DNA of 9,118 bases, taken from positions 1-9,118 of the forward strand of contig WAMH01000063.1 in NCBI GenBank assembly GCA_015522395.1. Direction: 5' to 3'. Shown here piece by piece: positions 1 through 6,530 of this stretch. Source of the DNA: Thermococcus sp. (lineage in GTDB: Archaea; Methanobacteriota_B; Thermococci; Thermococcales; Thermococcaceae). Positions within the stretch are counted from its first letter, which is position 1, and every line of letters starts with the position of its first letter. A model generated the notes under the pieces. It searched no databases. It had not been told where the DNA came from and saw only the letters and a program-made list of their open reading frames with translations. Both the position numbers and the translations under genes were made by a program.

Positions 1-1096
1 AGGGAAGACAAAGATTGCCCAAGAACTCGCGGAACTGCTGGATAGCTCCAAGAAGAACTTCCTCTTCCTCCCTGTGCGCCCGGACTGGCGCGACTCCAAA
101 GCCCTACTTGGCTACTACAACCCACTGAATGGGGAGTATCATAAAACAAAACTCCTCGACTTCATCCTGGAAGCCAAGAGGGACTACGAGCAAAACCGGG
201 AGAATGCAAAGCCCTATTTCGTTCTTCTTGATGAGATGAATTTAGCTCACGTTGAGTACTACTTCGCTGACTTTCTGAGCGTCTTGGAGAGTGGACGGGA
301 AGAGGAAGGCGAGTACAAAGGCTTCACCAGAGAGGCAATGCCCCTCCACGAGAATGAGGAGATTACAAAGAAACAGGGAATCCCCAAGAAGCTCCGCCTT
401 CCACCGAACCTCTACATCATTGGGACGGTCAACATGGACGAGACCACCTATGCATTCAGCCCAAAAGTTCTCGACAGGGCATTCGTCGTGGAGTTCCACG
501 ATGTTGAGCTTGGTGGATACCCTCCAGAATCATCCGATAGTGAAGAGGCCAATGGGATTAAAGACTCCTTCAGGGCGCTCATTCTGCAAGATTTGGCCGG
601 CTCAGAAGGGATGTTCCTCGCCCGCTCAAAGAACGAGATAAACGAGGCTGTAAGAGAATTTAAGGGTGAGCATCTGAACTACTGGAATATTCTAGTAAAC
701 CTCAACAGAGCGCTCGAACCCTACGACATGCACTTCGGCTACCGTGTCGTTGACGAGATTGCCCTCTTCTTCAAGAGTGCAAAGGAAAGCGAGGGGGTGG
801 GCATTGTTGAATTAAAGGGTGAGGATGAGATCTTTGACCTTGCTCTACTAATGAAAGTCCTGCCCAAGTTCCACGGCAACAGAAAGAAGCTTGAGAAGCC
901 CCTCAAGGAAGTGTTGAAACTCTGTCTCGTGGAGGGCTCAGATCTCAAAGTTGACGAGCTTAGAAGCGCTGATATTATCGAAATGCTGGGAGACTGGGAA
1001 AACCAGAAAACAAATTTCCGCTTCAAACACACCGCCAGGAAAGTCCTCCGTATGCTCAGGCAGCTCTACGAAATAGGCTTCGCGAGCTTCAGCTGA
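1..1096 (+). CDS. mcrB: McrB-type AAA+ nucleotide-driven restriction subunit, 5'-truncated by window
   Basis: The frame is open from base 2, and its first three codons read GKT, the tail of a Walker A motif. The gene therefore starts outside the window and 364 residues of its AAA+ and C-terminal part are visible. A GTG at 74 is only an internal codon. McrB-family signatures follow in order: LLGYYNP (about 104-124), Walker B VLLDEMN (221-241) followed by a YYFADFL segment, the sensor-type TVNMDET (425-445) and the arginine-finger LDRAF (470-484). In McrBC systems the McrB motor assembles as a hexamer, hydrolyses GTP and drives the McrC nuclease to cut modified DNA. The specificity domain would lie N-terminal, out of view. 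No McrC gene follows on this strand; the next gene is an unrelated ATPase. McrC may be upstream, elsewhere or lost. GC looks lower than in the central genes, fitting an accessory defence gene. The family is fairly certain; the modification recognised cannot be inferred. Confidence 0.88.
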   Translation, partial: GKTKIAQELAELLDSSKKNFLFLPVRPDWRDSKALLGYYNPLNGEYHKTKLLDFILEAKRDYEQNRENAKPYFVLLDEMNLAHVEYYFADFLSVLESGREEEGEYKGFTREAMPLHENEEITKKQGIPKKLRLPPNLYIIGTVNMDETTYAFSPKVLDRAFVVEFHDVELGGYPPESSDSEEANGIKDSFRALILQDLAGSEGMFLARSKNEINEAVREFKGEHLNYWNILVNLNRALEPYDMHFGYRVVDEIALFFKSAKESEGVGIVELKGEDEIFDLALLMKVLPKFHGNRKKLEKPLKEVLKLCLVEGSDLKVDELRSADIIEMLGDWENQKTNFRFKHTARKVLRMLRQLYEIGFASFS

Positions 1097-1116
1097 ACCT
1101 TTCATTCTTCGAAACT

Positions 1117-1124
1117 CTTATAAC
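1117..1124 (+). promoter_or_regulatory. TATA element of the palindrome-flanked ATPase gene
   Basis: CTTATAAC follows a purine-rich GAAACT that could act as BRE. Initiation about 25 bp downstream would fall near 1146, leaving a leader of about 13 nt before the TTG at 1159. GGTG at 1148-1151 is the only ribosome-binding candidate. The first palindrome starts inside this TATA element and the second covers the predicted start site, the ribosome-binding candidate and the start codon. Anything bound there should block the promoter. Inferred from sequence only. Confidence 0.5.
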
Positions 1125-1160
1125 TTACCCCAGGGTAAGTAACTTACGGTGGGGTAAGTT
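1123..1160. repeat. Upstream pair of GTAAG palindromes (putative operators or cassette end)
   Basis: Two adjoining inverted repeats are present. The outer one (1123-1140) has arms ACTTACCC/GGGTAAGT around a 2-nt spacer. The inner one (1141-1160) has arms AACTTAC/GTAAGTT around 6 nt. Their centres (1131.5 and 1150.5) are 19 bp apart, close to two helical turns, as expected for adjacent dimer sites. The inner palindrome supplies the first two bases of the TTG start codon. A matching pair lies at the other end of the gene. Confidence 0.9.
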
Positions 1161-2250
1161 GCTGTTCGACCTGAAGCCCAAAACCCGGAGGGAGGACCTG
1201 TATGATAGGGAGAATGAACTGAGTGAGTTTCAGAACGCAGTGAACTTAGGGGAGAGGCTGATTCTTCTGCTCGGCATAAGACGCCTTGGGAAAAGCTCCC
1301 TCCTCAACGTTGCACTCGCAGAATCTGGAATGCCCTACGCAAAAATCGACGTCCGCTCTCTCTACTTCACTCACGGCTCAATACCACAGGAGATTCTGGC
1401 CAGAAAAATCCTTGATTCGCTTCTCTCAACTGTTTCAGGACGTAAATCACTCAGGCTTAGGCTTGAAAAGGTCTTGGGTTCCATCCGCGGAGTGAGGATT
1501 TCGGGCCTGAGCGTGGAGTTCGATAGGAAGCCAGACCTTGCAGAAATCCTTGAGAAGATAAGCTCCTGGGCCGAAAACGAGAACCTAAGGGCGATAATTG
1601 CCTTTGATGAAGCCCAGTACCTCAGGCTTTCGGGGATTCGCTACGACGGCCTGATAGCCTACGCGGTGGACAATCTGCCAGGGATAACCTTCGTGCTAAC
1701 TGGCTCTGAGGTTGGAATGCTCCACGACTTCCTTGGCCTTGAGAATCCCAAAAAACCCCTCTTCGGCAGGTACGCGAGGGAGATAGTGCTCCAGAGGTTC
1801 AGACTGGAGGAGAGCGTGGACTTCTTAACTAGGGGCTTCGAAGAGGTCGGCATCAAACCGAGTGAAGAAGAAATCAAGGGAGCTGTTGAGAAGCTTGATG
1901 GTATAGTCGGCTGGCTCACGATGTACGGTTATCTCCGCGGGATTAGGAAGCTTTCCCACGCTAACGCCATAGATGAACTTTTCAACATGGCCGAAAAGTT
2001 AATCCGGGAGGAGCTTTCATCCATCCTCCAGAACAGCAGGCGGTACGGGGCCATATTGAAGGCAGTCGCCATGGGAAACGTTAGGTGGAGCACCATAAAG
2101 GAGTACGTGGAGTTCAAGATGGGGCAGGTAAACGATGCGAAGTTTTCCCTCCTTCTTAATAACCTCGTCAAGTACGGTTACCTTGAAAAAAGAGGCAACG
2201 AATACACCATCCCGGATCCCGTTGTTAAGGAAGTCGTGAAGGGCCTCTAA
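1159..2250 (+). CDS. Archaeal AAA ATPase (PF01637 type) with C-terminal winged helix
   Basis: This is a 363-residue protein of the archaeal ATPase family that is expanded in hyperthermophilic archaea. The N-terminus MLFDLKPKTRREDLYDRE is the characteristic family opening and fixes the TTG start. Walker A is GIRRLGKSS (39-47), Walker B IIAFDEAQYL (146-155), and a sensor-like FVLTGSEVGML lies at 178-188, followed by GRYAREIVLQRF (203-214). Residues from about 295 to 363 look like a winged helix-turn-helix (RWSTIKEYV, then LLNNLVKYGYLEKRGNEY), so DNA binding is plausible. The family belongs to the STAND/MNS-like P-loop NTPases; cellular roles are mostly unknown. The gene sits exactly between two pairs of GTAAG palindromes that touch its start and stop codons. 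This suggests self-regulation by its own winged helix, or movement as a unit. Lower GC than the central housekeeping genes supports an accessory origin. Family assignment is confident; biological role is not. Confidence 0.9.
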   Translation: MLFDLKPKTRREDLYDRENELSEFQNAVNLGERLILLLGIRRLGKSSLLNVALAESGMPYAKIDVRSLYFTHGSIPQEILARKILDSLLSTVSGRKSLRLRLEKVLGSIRGVRISGLSVEFDRKPDLAEILEKISSWAENENLRAIIAFDEAQYLRLSGIRYDGLIAYAVDNLPGITFVLTGSEVGMLHDFLGLENPKKPLFGRYAREIVLQRFRLEESVDFLTRGFEEVGIKPSEEEIKGAVEKLDGIVGWLTMYGYLRGIRKLSHANAIDELFNMAEKLIREELSSILQNSRRYGAILKAVAMGNVRWSTIKEYVEFKMGQVNDAKFSLLLNNLVKYGYLEKRGNEYTIPDPVVKEVVKGL

Positions 2251-2285
2251 CTTACCCCCCGGTAAGTTCCTTACCCCCGGGTAAG
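2249..2285. repeat. Downstream pair of GTAAG palindromes
   Basis: The inner repeat (2249-2268) has arms AACTTACC/GGTAAGTT around CCCC. The outer (2270-2285) has arms CTTACCC/GGGTAAG around CC. The centres (2258.5 and 2277.5) are again 19 bp apart. The inner repeat overlaps the TAA stop of the ATPase gene by two bases, and the outer ends one base before the stop codon of the convergent HDAC-family gene. The pair mirrors the upstream pair: long-spacer palindromes on the inside, 2-nt-spacer ones on the outside. It could also act as a hairpin 3' end for both convergent transcripts. Confidence 0.9.
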
Positions 2286-3305
2286 CTACAGCTCCCACCA
2301 CTCCCCCTGAATTTTCTTAACCCTCGCCACAACCCGAACCGCCTCGTGGGAGAGGCTTACCTCAACCGAGGGCGCTTTTCCGGAGAGATAGCCCTTGATG
2401 AACGCTGCTAGTCCTTTATCAAGGCCGACGGAGTAGCCGCCCTCGAAGATCACCGCTAGCGAGTAGCGGGAAAGCGTCGCTCCCGCATGGGCGAAGAACG
2501 CCTCGCTCAGCCTCAGCGTCGTCAGACTCTCGCCGAGGAAGCCGTCGAAGCCGGCCGAAACCACTATCAGCCTCGGCTTGAATTGATGGATTATCGGGAG
2601 AACCACTTCGTCCCAGGCGTGGATGTAGTCGTCCTCGGTCGAATAATGCGGCATAGGGAGGTTGATTTTCGTCCCCTTCGCACCTTCCCCACCGATTTCG
2701 TCTTCGTAACCGCTCCTGGGATAGATGCCGCGCTCGTGGAGGTCTATGTGAACCGCATTGGGGTCGTCCCACAGTATCTCCTGCGTGCCGTTGCCGTGGT
2801 GGGCGTCGAAGTCTATGACGAGGACTTTCCCGACCTTCTCCGTGGCAACCTTGGCAGCGTAGGCCGCGTTGTTGAATATGCAGAAACCCAGCGTTGGCGC
2901 GTTGAAGGCCCTCCCTGATTTTCCGGCGTGGTGTCCGGGCGGCCTGACGAGGGCGAGGTAAAGTCCTTTCTCCTTAAGTGCCAACTCAACGGTTTTCCTA
3001 GCGGCCCCGAAGGCCCTCAAGGCCGCCCCCCACGTACCGGGAGAAACGTAGGTGTCCGGGTCGATGTACGCGAACTTTCCGCTCAGGGACTTAACGATGT
3101 CCACGTACTCGGCTGAGTGAACCCTGAGAAGCTCTTTCTCTGGGACTGGTTCGGGTTCGATGACGCTTTCCCAAAGCCCGGCTCTCTTGAGGCTCTCAAC
3201 GGCCCTCATGAGCCGTTCTGGGTTCTCGGGATGGTAATCCCTGGGTTTGTGTTCGAGAAAAGCGGGAGAATATATATAGTCGAGAAGGCCAAAAGCCTTC
3301 ACCAC
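2286..3305 (-). CDS. HDAC-superfamily zinc deacetylase (AcuC/acetylpolyamine amidohydrolase-like)
   Basis: This is a 339-residue member of the arginase/deacetylase fold with every catalytic element in place: the general-base pair in RPPGHHAGKSG (H125, H126), DFDAHHGNG with zinc ligands D167 and H169, the third ligand D254 in SAGFDGF, and the transition-state tyrosine Y291 in EGGYS. Such enzymes remove acetyl groups from lysines or polyamines. The archaeal substrate cannot be read from sequence; histones, Alba-type chromatin proteins, acetyl-CoA synthetase and acetylated polyamines are all possible. The GTG at 3305 overlaps the tbp stop (TGA 3301-3299), and a second GTG follows at 3302, so either could be used. 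GAGGAG in the tbp tail may serve as ribosome binding site. No separate promoter is evident, so co-transcription and coupled translation with tbp are likely. The gene is convergent with the ATPase gene. Confidence 0.9.
   Translation of the reverse strand: MVKAFGLLDYIYSPAFLEHKPRDYHPENPERLMRAVESLKRAGLWESVIEPEPVPEKELLRVHSAEYVDIVKSLSGKFAYIDPDTYVSPGTWGAALRAFGAARKTVELALKEKGLYLALVRPPGHHAGKSGRAFNAPTLGFCIFNNAAYAAKVATEKVGKVLVIDFDAHHGNGTQEILWDDPNAVHIDLHERGIYPRSGYEDEIGGEGAKGTKINLPMPHYSTEDDYIHAWDEVVLPIIHQFKPRLIVVSAGFDGFLGESLTTLRLSEAFFAHAGATLSRYSLAVIFEGGYSVGLDKGLAAFIKGYLSGKAPSVEVSLSHEAVRVVARVKKIQGEWWEL
3284..3300 (-). repeat. Small hairpin at the tbp/HDAC gene junction
   Basis: A perfect inverted repeat (arms GAAGGC/GCCTTC, 5-nt loop) begins at the last two bases of the tbp stop codon and covers the first codons of the HDAC-like gene. 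The mRNA would carry a 6-bp stem with TTTTG in the loop directly after the start codon. It could restrain deacetylase translation or be a chance feature of the coding sequence. Confidence 0.5.
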
Positions 3306-3871
3306 TCCTCTTCTTCCTCTATGAGGCCGTACTTTTCAAGCTCGCGGAGGAGCTTTCTAACGGCTTCCCAGGCATCGTGCTCGCTCTTGGCGCCGGAGCA
3401 GACTATCTTTCCGGAGGAGAAGAGCAGTATTACCGCCCTCGGCTCCTTGACGCGGTAGATGACGCCGGGGAACTGCTCGGGTTCGTACTCACAGTTGGGA
3501 AGGCTGAGCGCAACCGCGTCGAGGTTGAACTCCATGCCTATGTCGCCGCTGAAAACCATGTTCTGGATGTCTATCTGCGGGGCACGGGCGAACTTGGCGC
3601 CTATCTTCTTGAGCATCTGGATGAGCTTGTTGACGGCCCTCTCTATGTCCTCGACGCTCTTTGCCCCGGTGACGACGAGCTTTCCGGAGCTGAAGACCAA
3701 GAGGGCAACTTTCGGCTCATCGAAGCGGCAGATGATCCCGGGGAACTCCTCGGGGTTGTACTTCGAGTTCGGGCATATCTCGATAACCTTCTCAAGGTTG
3801 AGCTGCGTAAAAAGGTCCACAGAAGCGACGATGTTTTCAATCCTGAGCTTGACGTTGCTCATGTCGACCAA
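3299..3871 (-). CDS. tbp: TATA-binding protein (TBP/TFIID homologue)
   Basis: This is the 190-residue archaeal TBP, the basal factor that binds the TATA box and recruits TFB and RNA polymerase. It has the two-fold repeated saddle structure: residues about 8-93 and 99-182 share the pairs NPEEFPGIICR/EPEQFPGVIYR and VFSSGKLVVTGAKS/LFSSGKIVCSGAKS, which carry the DNA-kinking phenylalanines. It ends in the acidic tail EEEEEW typical of Thermococcales TBPs, and the overall sequence strongly resembles the Pyrococcus protein as I remember it. The TTG at 3871 is chosen because GGAGGTG (3884-3878) lies 6 nt upstream and it gives the family N-terminus MVDMS; the ATG at 3862 is 15 nt from that site. The stop overlaps the next gene, an HDAC-like deacetylase. 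Identity is essentially certain. Confidence 0.98.
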   Translation of the reverse strand: MVDMSNVKLRIENIVASVDLFTQLNLEKVIEICPNSKYNPEEFPGIICRFDEPKVALLVFSSGKLVVTGAKSVEDIERAVNKLIQMLKKIGAKFARAPQIDIQNMVFSGDIGMEFNLDAVALSLPNCEYEPEQFPGVIYRVKEPRAVILLFSSGKIVCSGAKSEHDAWEAVRKLLRELEKYGLIEEEEEW

Positions 3872-3927
3872 GGCTTACACCTCCGGATGGTGGGTTTAAA
3901 AATCCCTTTATAAATGAACCTAAGGGG

Positions 3928-3942
3928 CTTTTAAAGGTTTAG
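3928..3942 (-). promoter_or_regulatory. Probable tbp promoter (BRE/TATA)
   Basis: On the minus strand the segment reads TAAACCTTTAAAAGC, a purine-containing BRE followed by a TTTAAAA box, close to the Thermococcales consensus. Initiation about 25 bp downstream (near 3907) gives a leader of about 36 nt that contains GGAGGTG. Two further TATA-like sequences, TTTATAAA (3907-3914) and TTTTTAAA (about 3895-3902), lie between this box and the gene, but starts from them would fall at or inside the ribosome binding site or the coding region. Confidence 0.55.
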
Positions 3943-3960
3943 GTTCCTGTCACTAAACGA

Positions 3961-3974
3961 GAAAATATGAAAAG
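3961..3974 (-). terminator. T-rich terminator after the protease gene
   Basis: Shortly after the TGA of the SDH-like protease the minus strand reads CTTTTCATATTTTC, with no stem needed. Runs of T like this end transcription in archaea. It separates the DUF505/protease unit from the tbp promoter immediately downstream. Confidence 0.4.
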
Positions 3975-3980
3975 CCGGAA

Positions 3981-4817
3981 TCAGCGCTTCGCCTCCTGCT
4001 TAGGGTAAGGCATGAACTCCACGGTCCCCCTCTGCTTCATTGGCTGCTTGTAGAGCTCCATTAGGGTGTAAACCTCCGGCGGAACGTCCGTCTCGACGTG
4101 CAGGCCAAGCTCCTTCGCGTGCTCTACCGTTATCGGGTAGTCGTGCGTCCACCGTCCCTCCGTGAGGATCTGGGCGAGTTCCTTTGCCTTCTCCTCGCCG
4201 TAGCGGTCCTTCAGAAGGTTGTAGACGAAATCCCTCACCTGCTTTATGGCCTTCTCGGCCACGTCGGCTAAGATAAGCGTCTGGTCGTCCACCTTCTCGG
4301 TTCCCTTCTTCTCGACCGCCCTGACGATGCTTGGAGCGGGATACTGGCCGAGCTGGGGATCAACCGGGCCGAGAACAGCATGCGGGTCCATTACTATCTT
4401 GTCCGCCGCTAAAGCAATCAGGGTTCCGCCGCTCATGGCGTAGTGAGGTACTATAACGCGCGTCTCAGCAGGGTGGTCCTTGAGGGCCTTTGCTATCTGG
4501 GTCGCCGCGAGAACGAGGCCGCCGGGGGTATGAATGATGAGGTCGATGGGTTTATCCTTGGGTGCACTCCTTATGGCCCTCAGAACCTCCTCGCTGTCCT
4601 CTATGCTTATGAACTTGTAGAACGGTATCCCGAAGAGCCCTATGCTCTCCTGTCTGTGGATCATCGTTATGACCGTGGAGCCGCGCTTCTCGGAGAGCCT
4701 CTTCAGCAACTTTGCCCTCGCCAGCTGGAGGCTTCTGAACTGCATCTGGGGCCAGAGCAGGAGGTAGAGAAAGAAGAGAAGCCAGAACATCGAACTCCAA
4801 AATCCGGCATCGCTCAT
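3981..4817 (-). CDS. Membrane-anchored SDH/ClpP-like serine protease (PF01972 type)
   Basis: This is a 278-residue protein of the serine-dehydrogenase-proteinase family, with the ClpP/crotonase fold also seen in SppA-type signal peptide peptidases. Residues about 6-23 form a hydrophobic N-terminal segment (SSMFWLLFFLYLLLW) that likely anchors it in the cytoplasmic membrane. HTPGG (96-100) fits the oxyanion-side glycine loop, and S129 in AMSGGTL is the expected nucleophile, followed by ALAADKIVMDPHAVLGPVDPQLG-type sequence. K170 or K171 lies at the spacing seen between serine and lysine in S49-type dyads, but this pairing is a guess. The ATG at 4817 is preceded by GAGGTGG overlapping the stop of the upstream DUF505-like gene, with 9 bp between the genes, so both should be one operon. 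A role in degrading membrane or short peptides is inferred from the family. The protein is full length; no target is visible. Confidence 0.85.
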   Translation of the reverse strand: MSDAGFWSSMFWLLFFLYLLLWPQMQFRSLQLARAKLLKRLSEKRGSTVITMIHRQESIGLFGIPFYKFISIEDSEEVLRAIRSAPKDKPIDLIIHTPGGLVLAATQIAKALKDHPAETRVIVPHYAMSGGTLIALAADKIVMDPHAVLGPVDPQLGQYPAPSIVRAVEKKGTEKVDDQTLILADVAEKAIKQVRDFVYNLLKDRYGEEKAKELAQILTEGRWTHDYPITVEHAKELGLHVETDVPPEVYTLMELYKQPMKQRGTVEFMPYPKQEAKR

Positions 4818-4826
4818 ACTACCACC

Positions 4827-6530
4827 TCACTCATAAGCCTCTACGAGTGTTTTACCCCCCTCCGTAAGGCTCTTGCTTCCGAGGAAGCCGAGCTGGCGGA
4901 GCATCGTCAGAGCTTTCTTTATCTCGTCGTCACCCAGGCTGAGGTGCTTTCTGATGACGTCAACCTCTTCCATTTTGTAGCCCTTAACTTCACCTTTCTC
5001 CTTCCAGATTCTGTTGAAGGTCTCGAGGTTGTCGTGGATGACTTTGAGCACGTTGTAGAGCGTAGGGGTAACGCTGAACTTGACCTTGACGATCTCCTGA
5101 AGCTTGGCACTCTCGAGGGCGGTCTTGAGCCTGTCTCCAAGCTCGGTCAGCTTGACCATGCCGTTCTGAAGCTCGACGACGAAGCCTTTAGCCTCAGCCT
5201 CCCCGATGGCCCTGATTATCTCCTTTTCGTCTCCGCCAACGTAGTCCTTGACCAGCTCAACAAGCTCTTCCCTGCTGATGTACTTCTTCCTCGGAAGCTT
5301 TGCCAGTATGGCCGCGTCGTACTTGGTGAGGAACGGCTTCCTCCTTATCGACCTGCTCAGTCTGAGGTAGAACCTGCCCTTGTCGGTGACGCCGGCCTTC
5401 ACCAGCCCCTCTTCCTGGGCCTTAACAACCCACTCGGCTATCGGCACGTCGCCGCTCTCCGCGTAGGTTACGGCCTTCATGGCATCCGGGCTGACGGTTC
5501 CGAAGCTTATCGCCTCTTTACCCCATTCGGTTAGCCAGTAGGTGTCCTTGTTCTTGACGAGCTTCCTCTCGAGGAGTTCTTTGCTCTCGAGGAGGTGCAG
5601 TATAGCACCGAGGTCCCCAACGTCGACCCTCTTGTCTATCTCCTTCTCCGTTGGGAGTATATCGGGGTTCGTCATGTACTTCTCTTCTATCTCCGCTATT
5701 GCCTTCAGGACGGTCAGCTCGTCATCAAGGACGTAGATTGGGAGCACCTTAGTCTCCTCTCTTCCAATGGCCTCATAGGCCTCCATTATGGCCTTTCCAA
5801 GCTCCGTGGTTCCCTTCTCATCCGCAAGCCCCATGCTCTCAAGTTCAGGGTTCCTCTTTCCGCCTTTCAGTGCCTCGAAGTCCTCCTTCCTGAGGACTAT
5901 CGCCCTGGCGAAGACAGGGATCATACTCACGGCCTTAAGCGCGAGCTTCGCCGCTGGCGTCGTCGCGAAGGCCCTTCCCTTCTCCGTTGGGGGAGAAATC
6001 TTGAGCAGCCTCATCGCCTGAAGGGCGTTGACTATGTTGTCGCCGTAGAGCTTTGAGTTCTTGAAGGTGACGAGTTCGTCGAGGGTGCCGAGCTTGGGCA
6101 TGCCGCGGAGGAACGACACTATCTCCGGAGTGAGGTATACTAATGGGTGCGTTTCCCTGTAAACCCCTAAGAGGGCTTTTCCAAAGTCAGTTATGCCGTT
6201 CTCATCGGCGAGCTTCCTCTTCCTGAGGGCGTTGAGCCATCCCTCCGGAACCTTCCCCGTCTCATCGAGGAGTTCGAGCATCTTGATTATCTCGCTGTCC
6301 ACTATAACGTCCGGCAGTTCCCTCAGCTCAATAGAATCCGTTATCTCGAGGAGCTTTCTTCCGGCCTCGGTGAGCTTTATCCTGTTACCCTCAAGCTCGA
6401 CGAAGCCGAGGATGTAAAGCTCTATTGCCCTTATCTGGAATTCCTCCGGGAGCTTCTCCTCGATCTCCACCTGGCTCTCGGTTTTCTTCATCTCCCTGAG
6501 TATCTCAATGTGCCTCTTCTTCAGATACAT
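4827..6530 (-). CDS. DUF505-like protein of repeated winged-helix units
   Basis: This is a 567-residue archaeal protein of unknown function, probably the DUF505 family (PF04458). The ATG at 6530 is preferred because GGAGGTG (6542-6536) lies 5 nt upstream; a longer reading from 6572 would add 14 lysine-rich residues that bury this site. A short motif, T-E/D-x-x-G-K/R, recurs eight times: residues 53-61 LTEAGRKLL, 113-121 ITDFGKALL, 181-189 PTEKGRAFA, 241-249 TTELGKAIM, 333-341 LTEWGKEAI, 381-389 VTDKGRFYL, 461-469 LTELGDRLK and 555-563 LTEGGKTLV. In winged-helix proteins this sequence typically sits in the wing, so the protein looks like a chain of degenerate winged-helix domains. There is no signal peptide or membrane segment, and no catalytic motif. 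It lies 9 bp ahead of a membrane serine protease, suggesting a common process. Family name moderately sure; function unknown. Confidence 0.8.
   Translation of the reverse strand: MYLKKRHIEILREMKKTESQVEIEEKLPEEFQIRAIELYILGFVELEGNRIKLTEAGRKLLEITDSIELRELPDVIVDSEIIKMLELLDETGKVPEGWLNALRKRKLADENGITDFGKALLGVYRETHPLVYLTPEIVSFLRGMPKLGTLDELVTFKNSKLYGDNIVNALQAMRLLKISPPTEKGRAFATTPAAKLALKAVSMIPVFARAIVLRKEDFEALKGGKRNPELESMGLADEKGTTELGKAIMEAYEAIGREETKVLPIYVLDDELTVLKAIAEIEEKYMTNPDILPTEKEIDKRVDVGDLGAILHLLESKELLERKLVKNKDTYWLTEWGKEAISFGTVSPDAMKAVTYAESGDVPIAEWVVKAQEEGLVKAGVTDKGRFYLRLSRSIRRKPFLTKYDAAILAKLPRKKYISREELVELVKDYVGGDEKEIIRAIGEAEAKGFVVELQNGMVKLTELGDRLKTALESAKLQEIVKVKFSVTPTLYNVLKVIHDNLETFNRIWKEKGEVKGYKMEEVDVIRKHLSLGDDEIKKALTMLRQLGFLGSKSLTEGGKTLVEAYE

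Noticed and set aside
3269..3279. CTATATATATT on the minus strand as an HDAC promoter
   Set aside because: It encodes the start of the deacetylase domain (DYIYS). Initiation from it would remove the N-terminus, and the next in-frame ATG at 3209 is already inside the fold.
3377..3913. Plus-strand frame of 178 codons
   Set aside because: It is the complement of tbp and its promoter; the minus-strand gene is unmistakable.
4534..4540. ATGATGA as the C box of a C/D guide RNA
   Set aside because: No CTGA D box lies at a suitable distance, and the site is inside the conserved protease gene.
4443..5534. Long plus-strand frame of 363 codons
   Set aside because: It lies antisense to the DUF505-like and protease genes, lacks a ribosome binding site and has no recognisable motif. 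GC-rich codons opposite the real genes explain its length.
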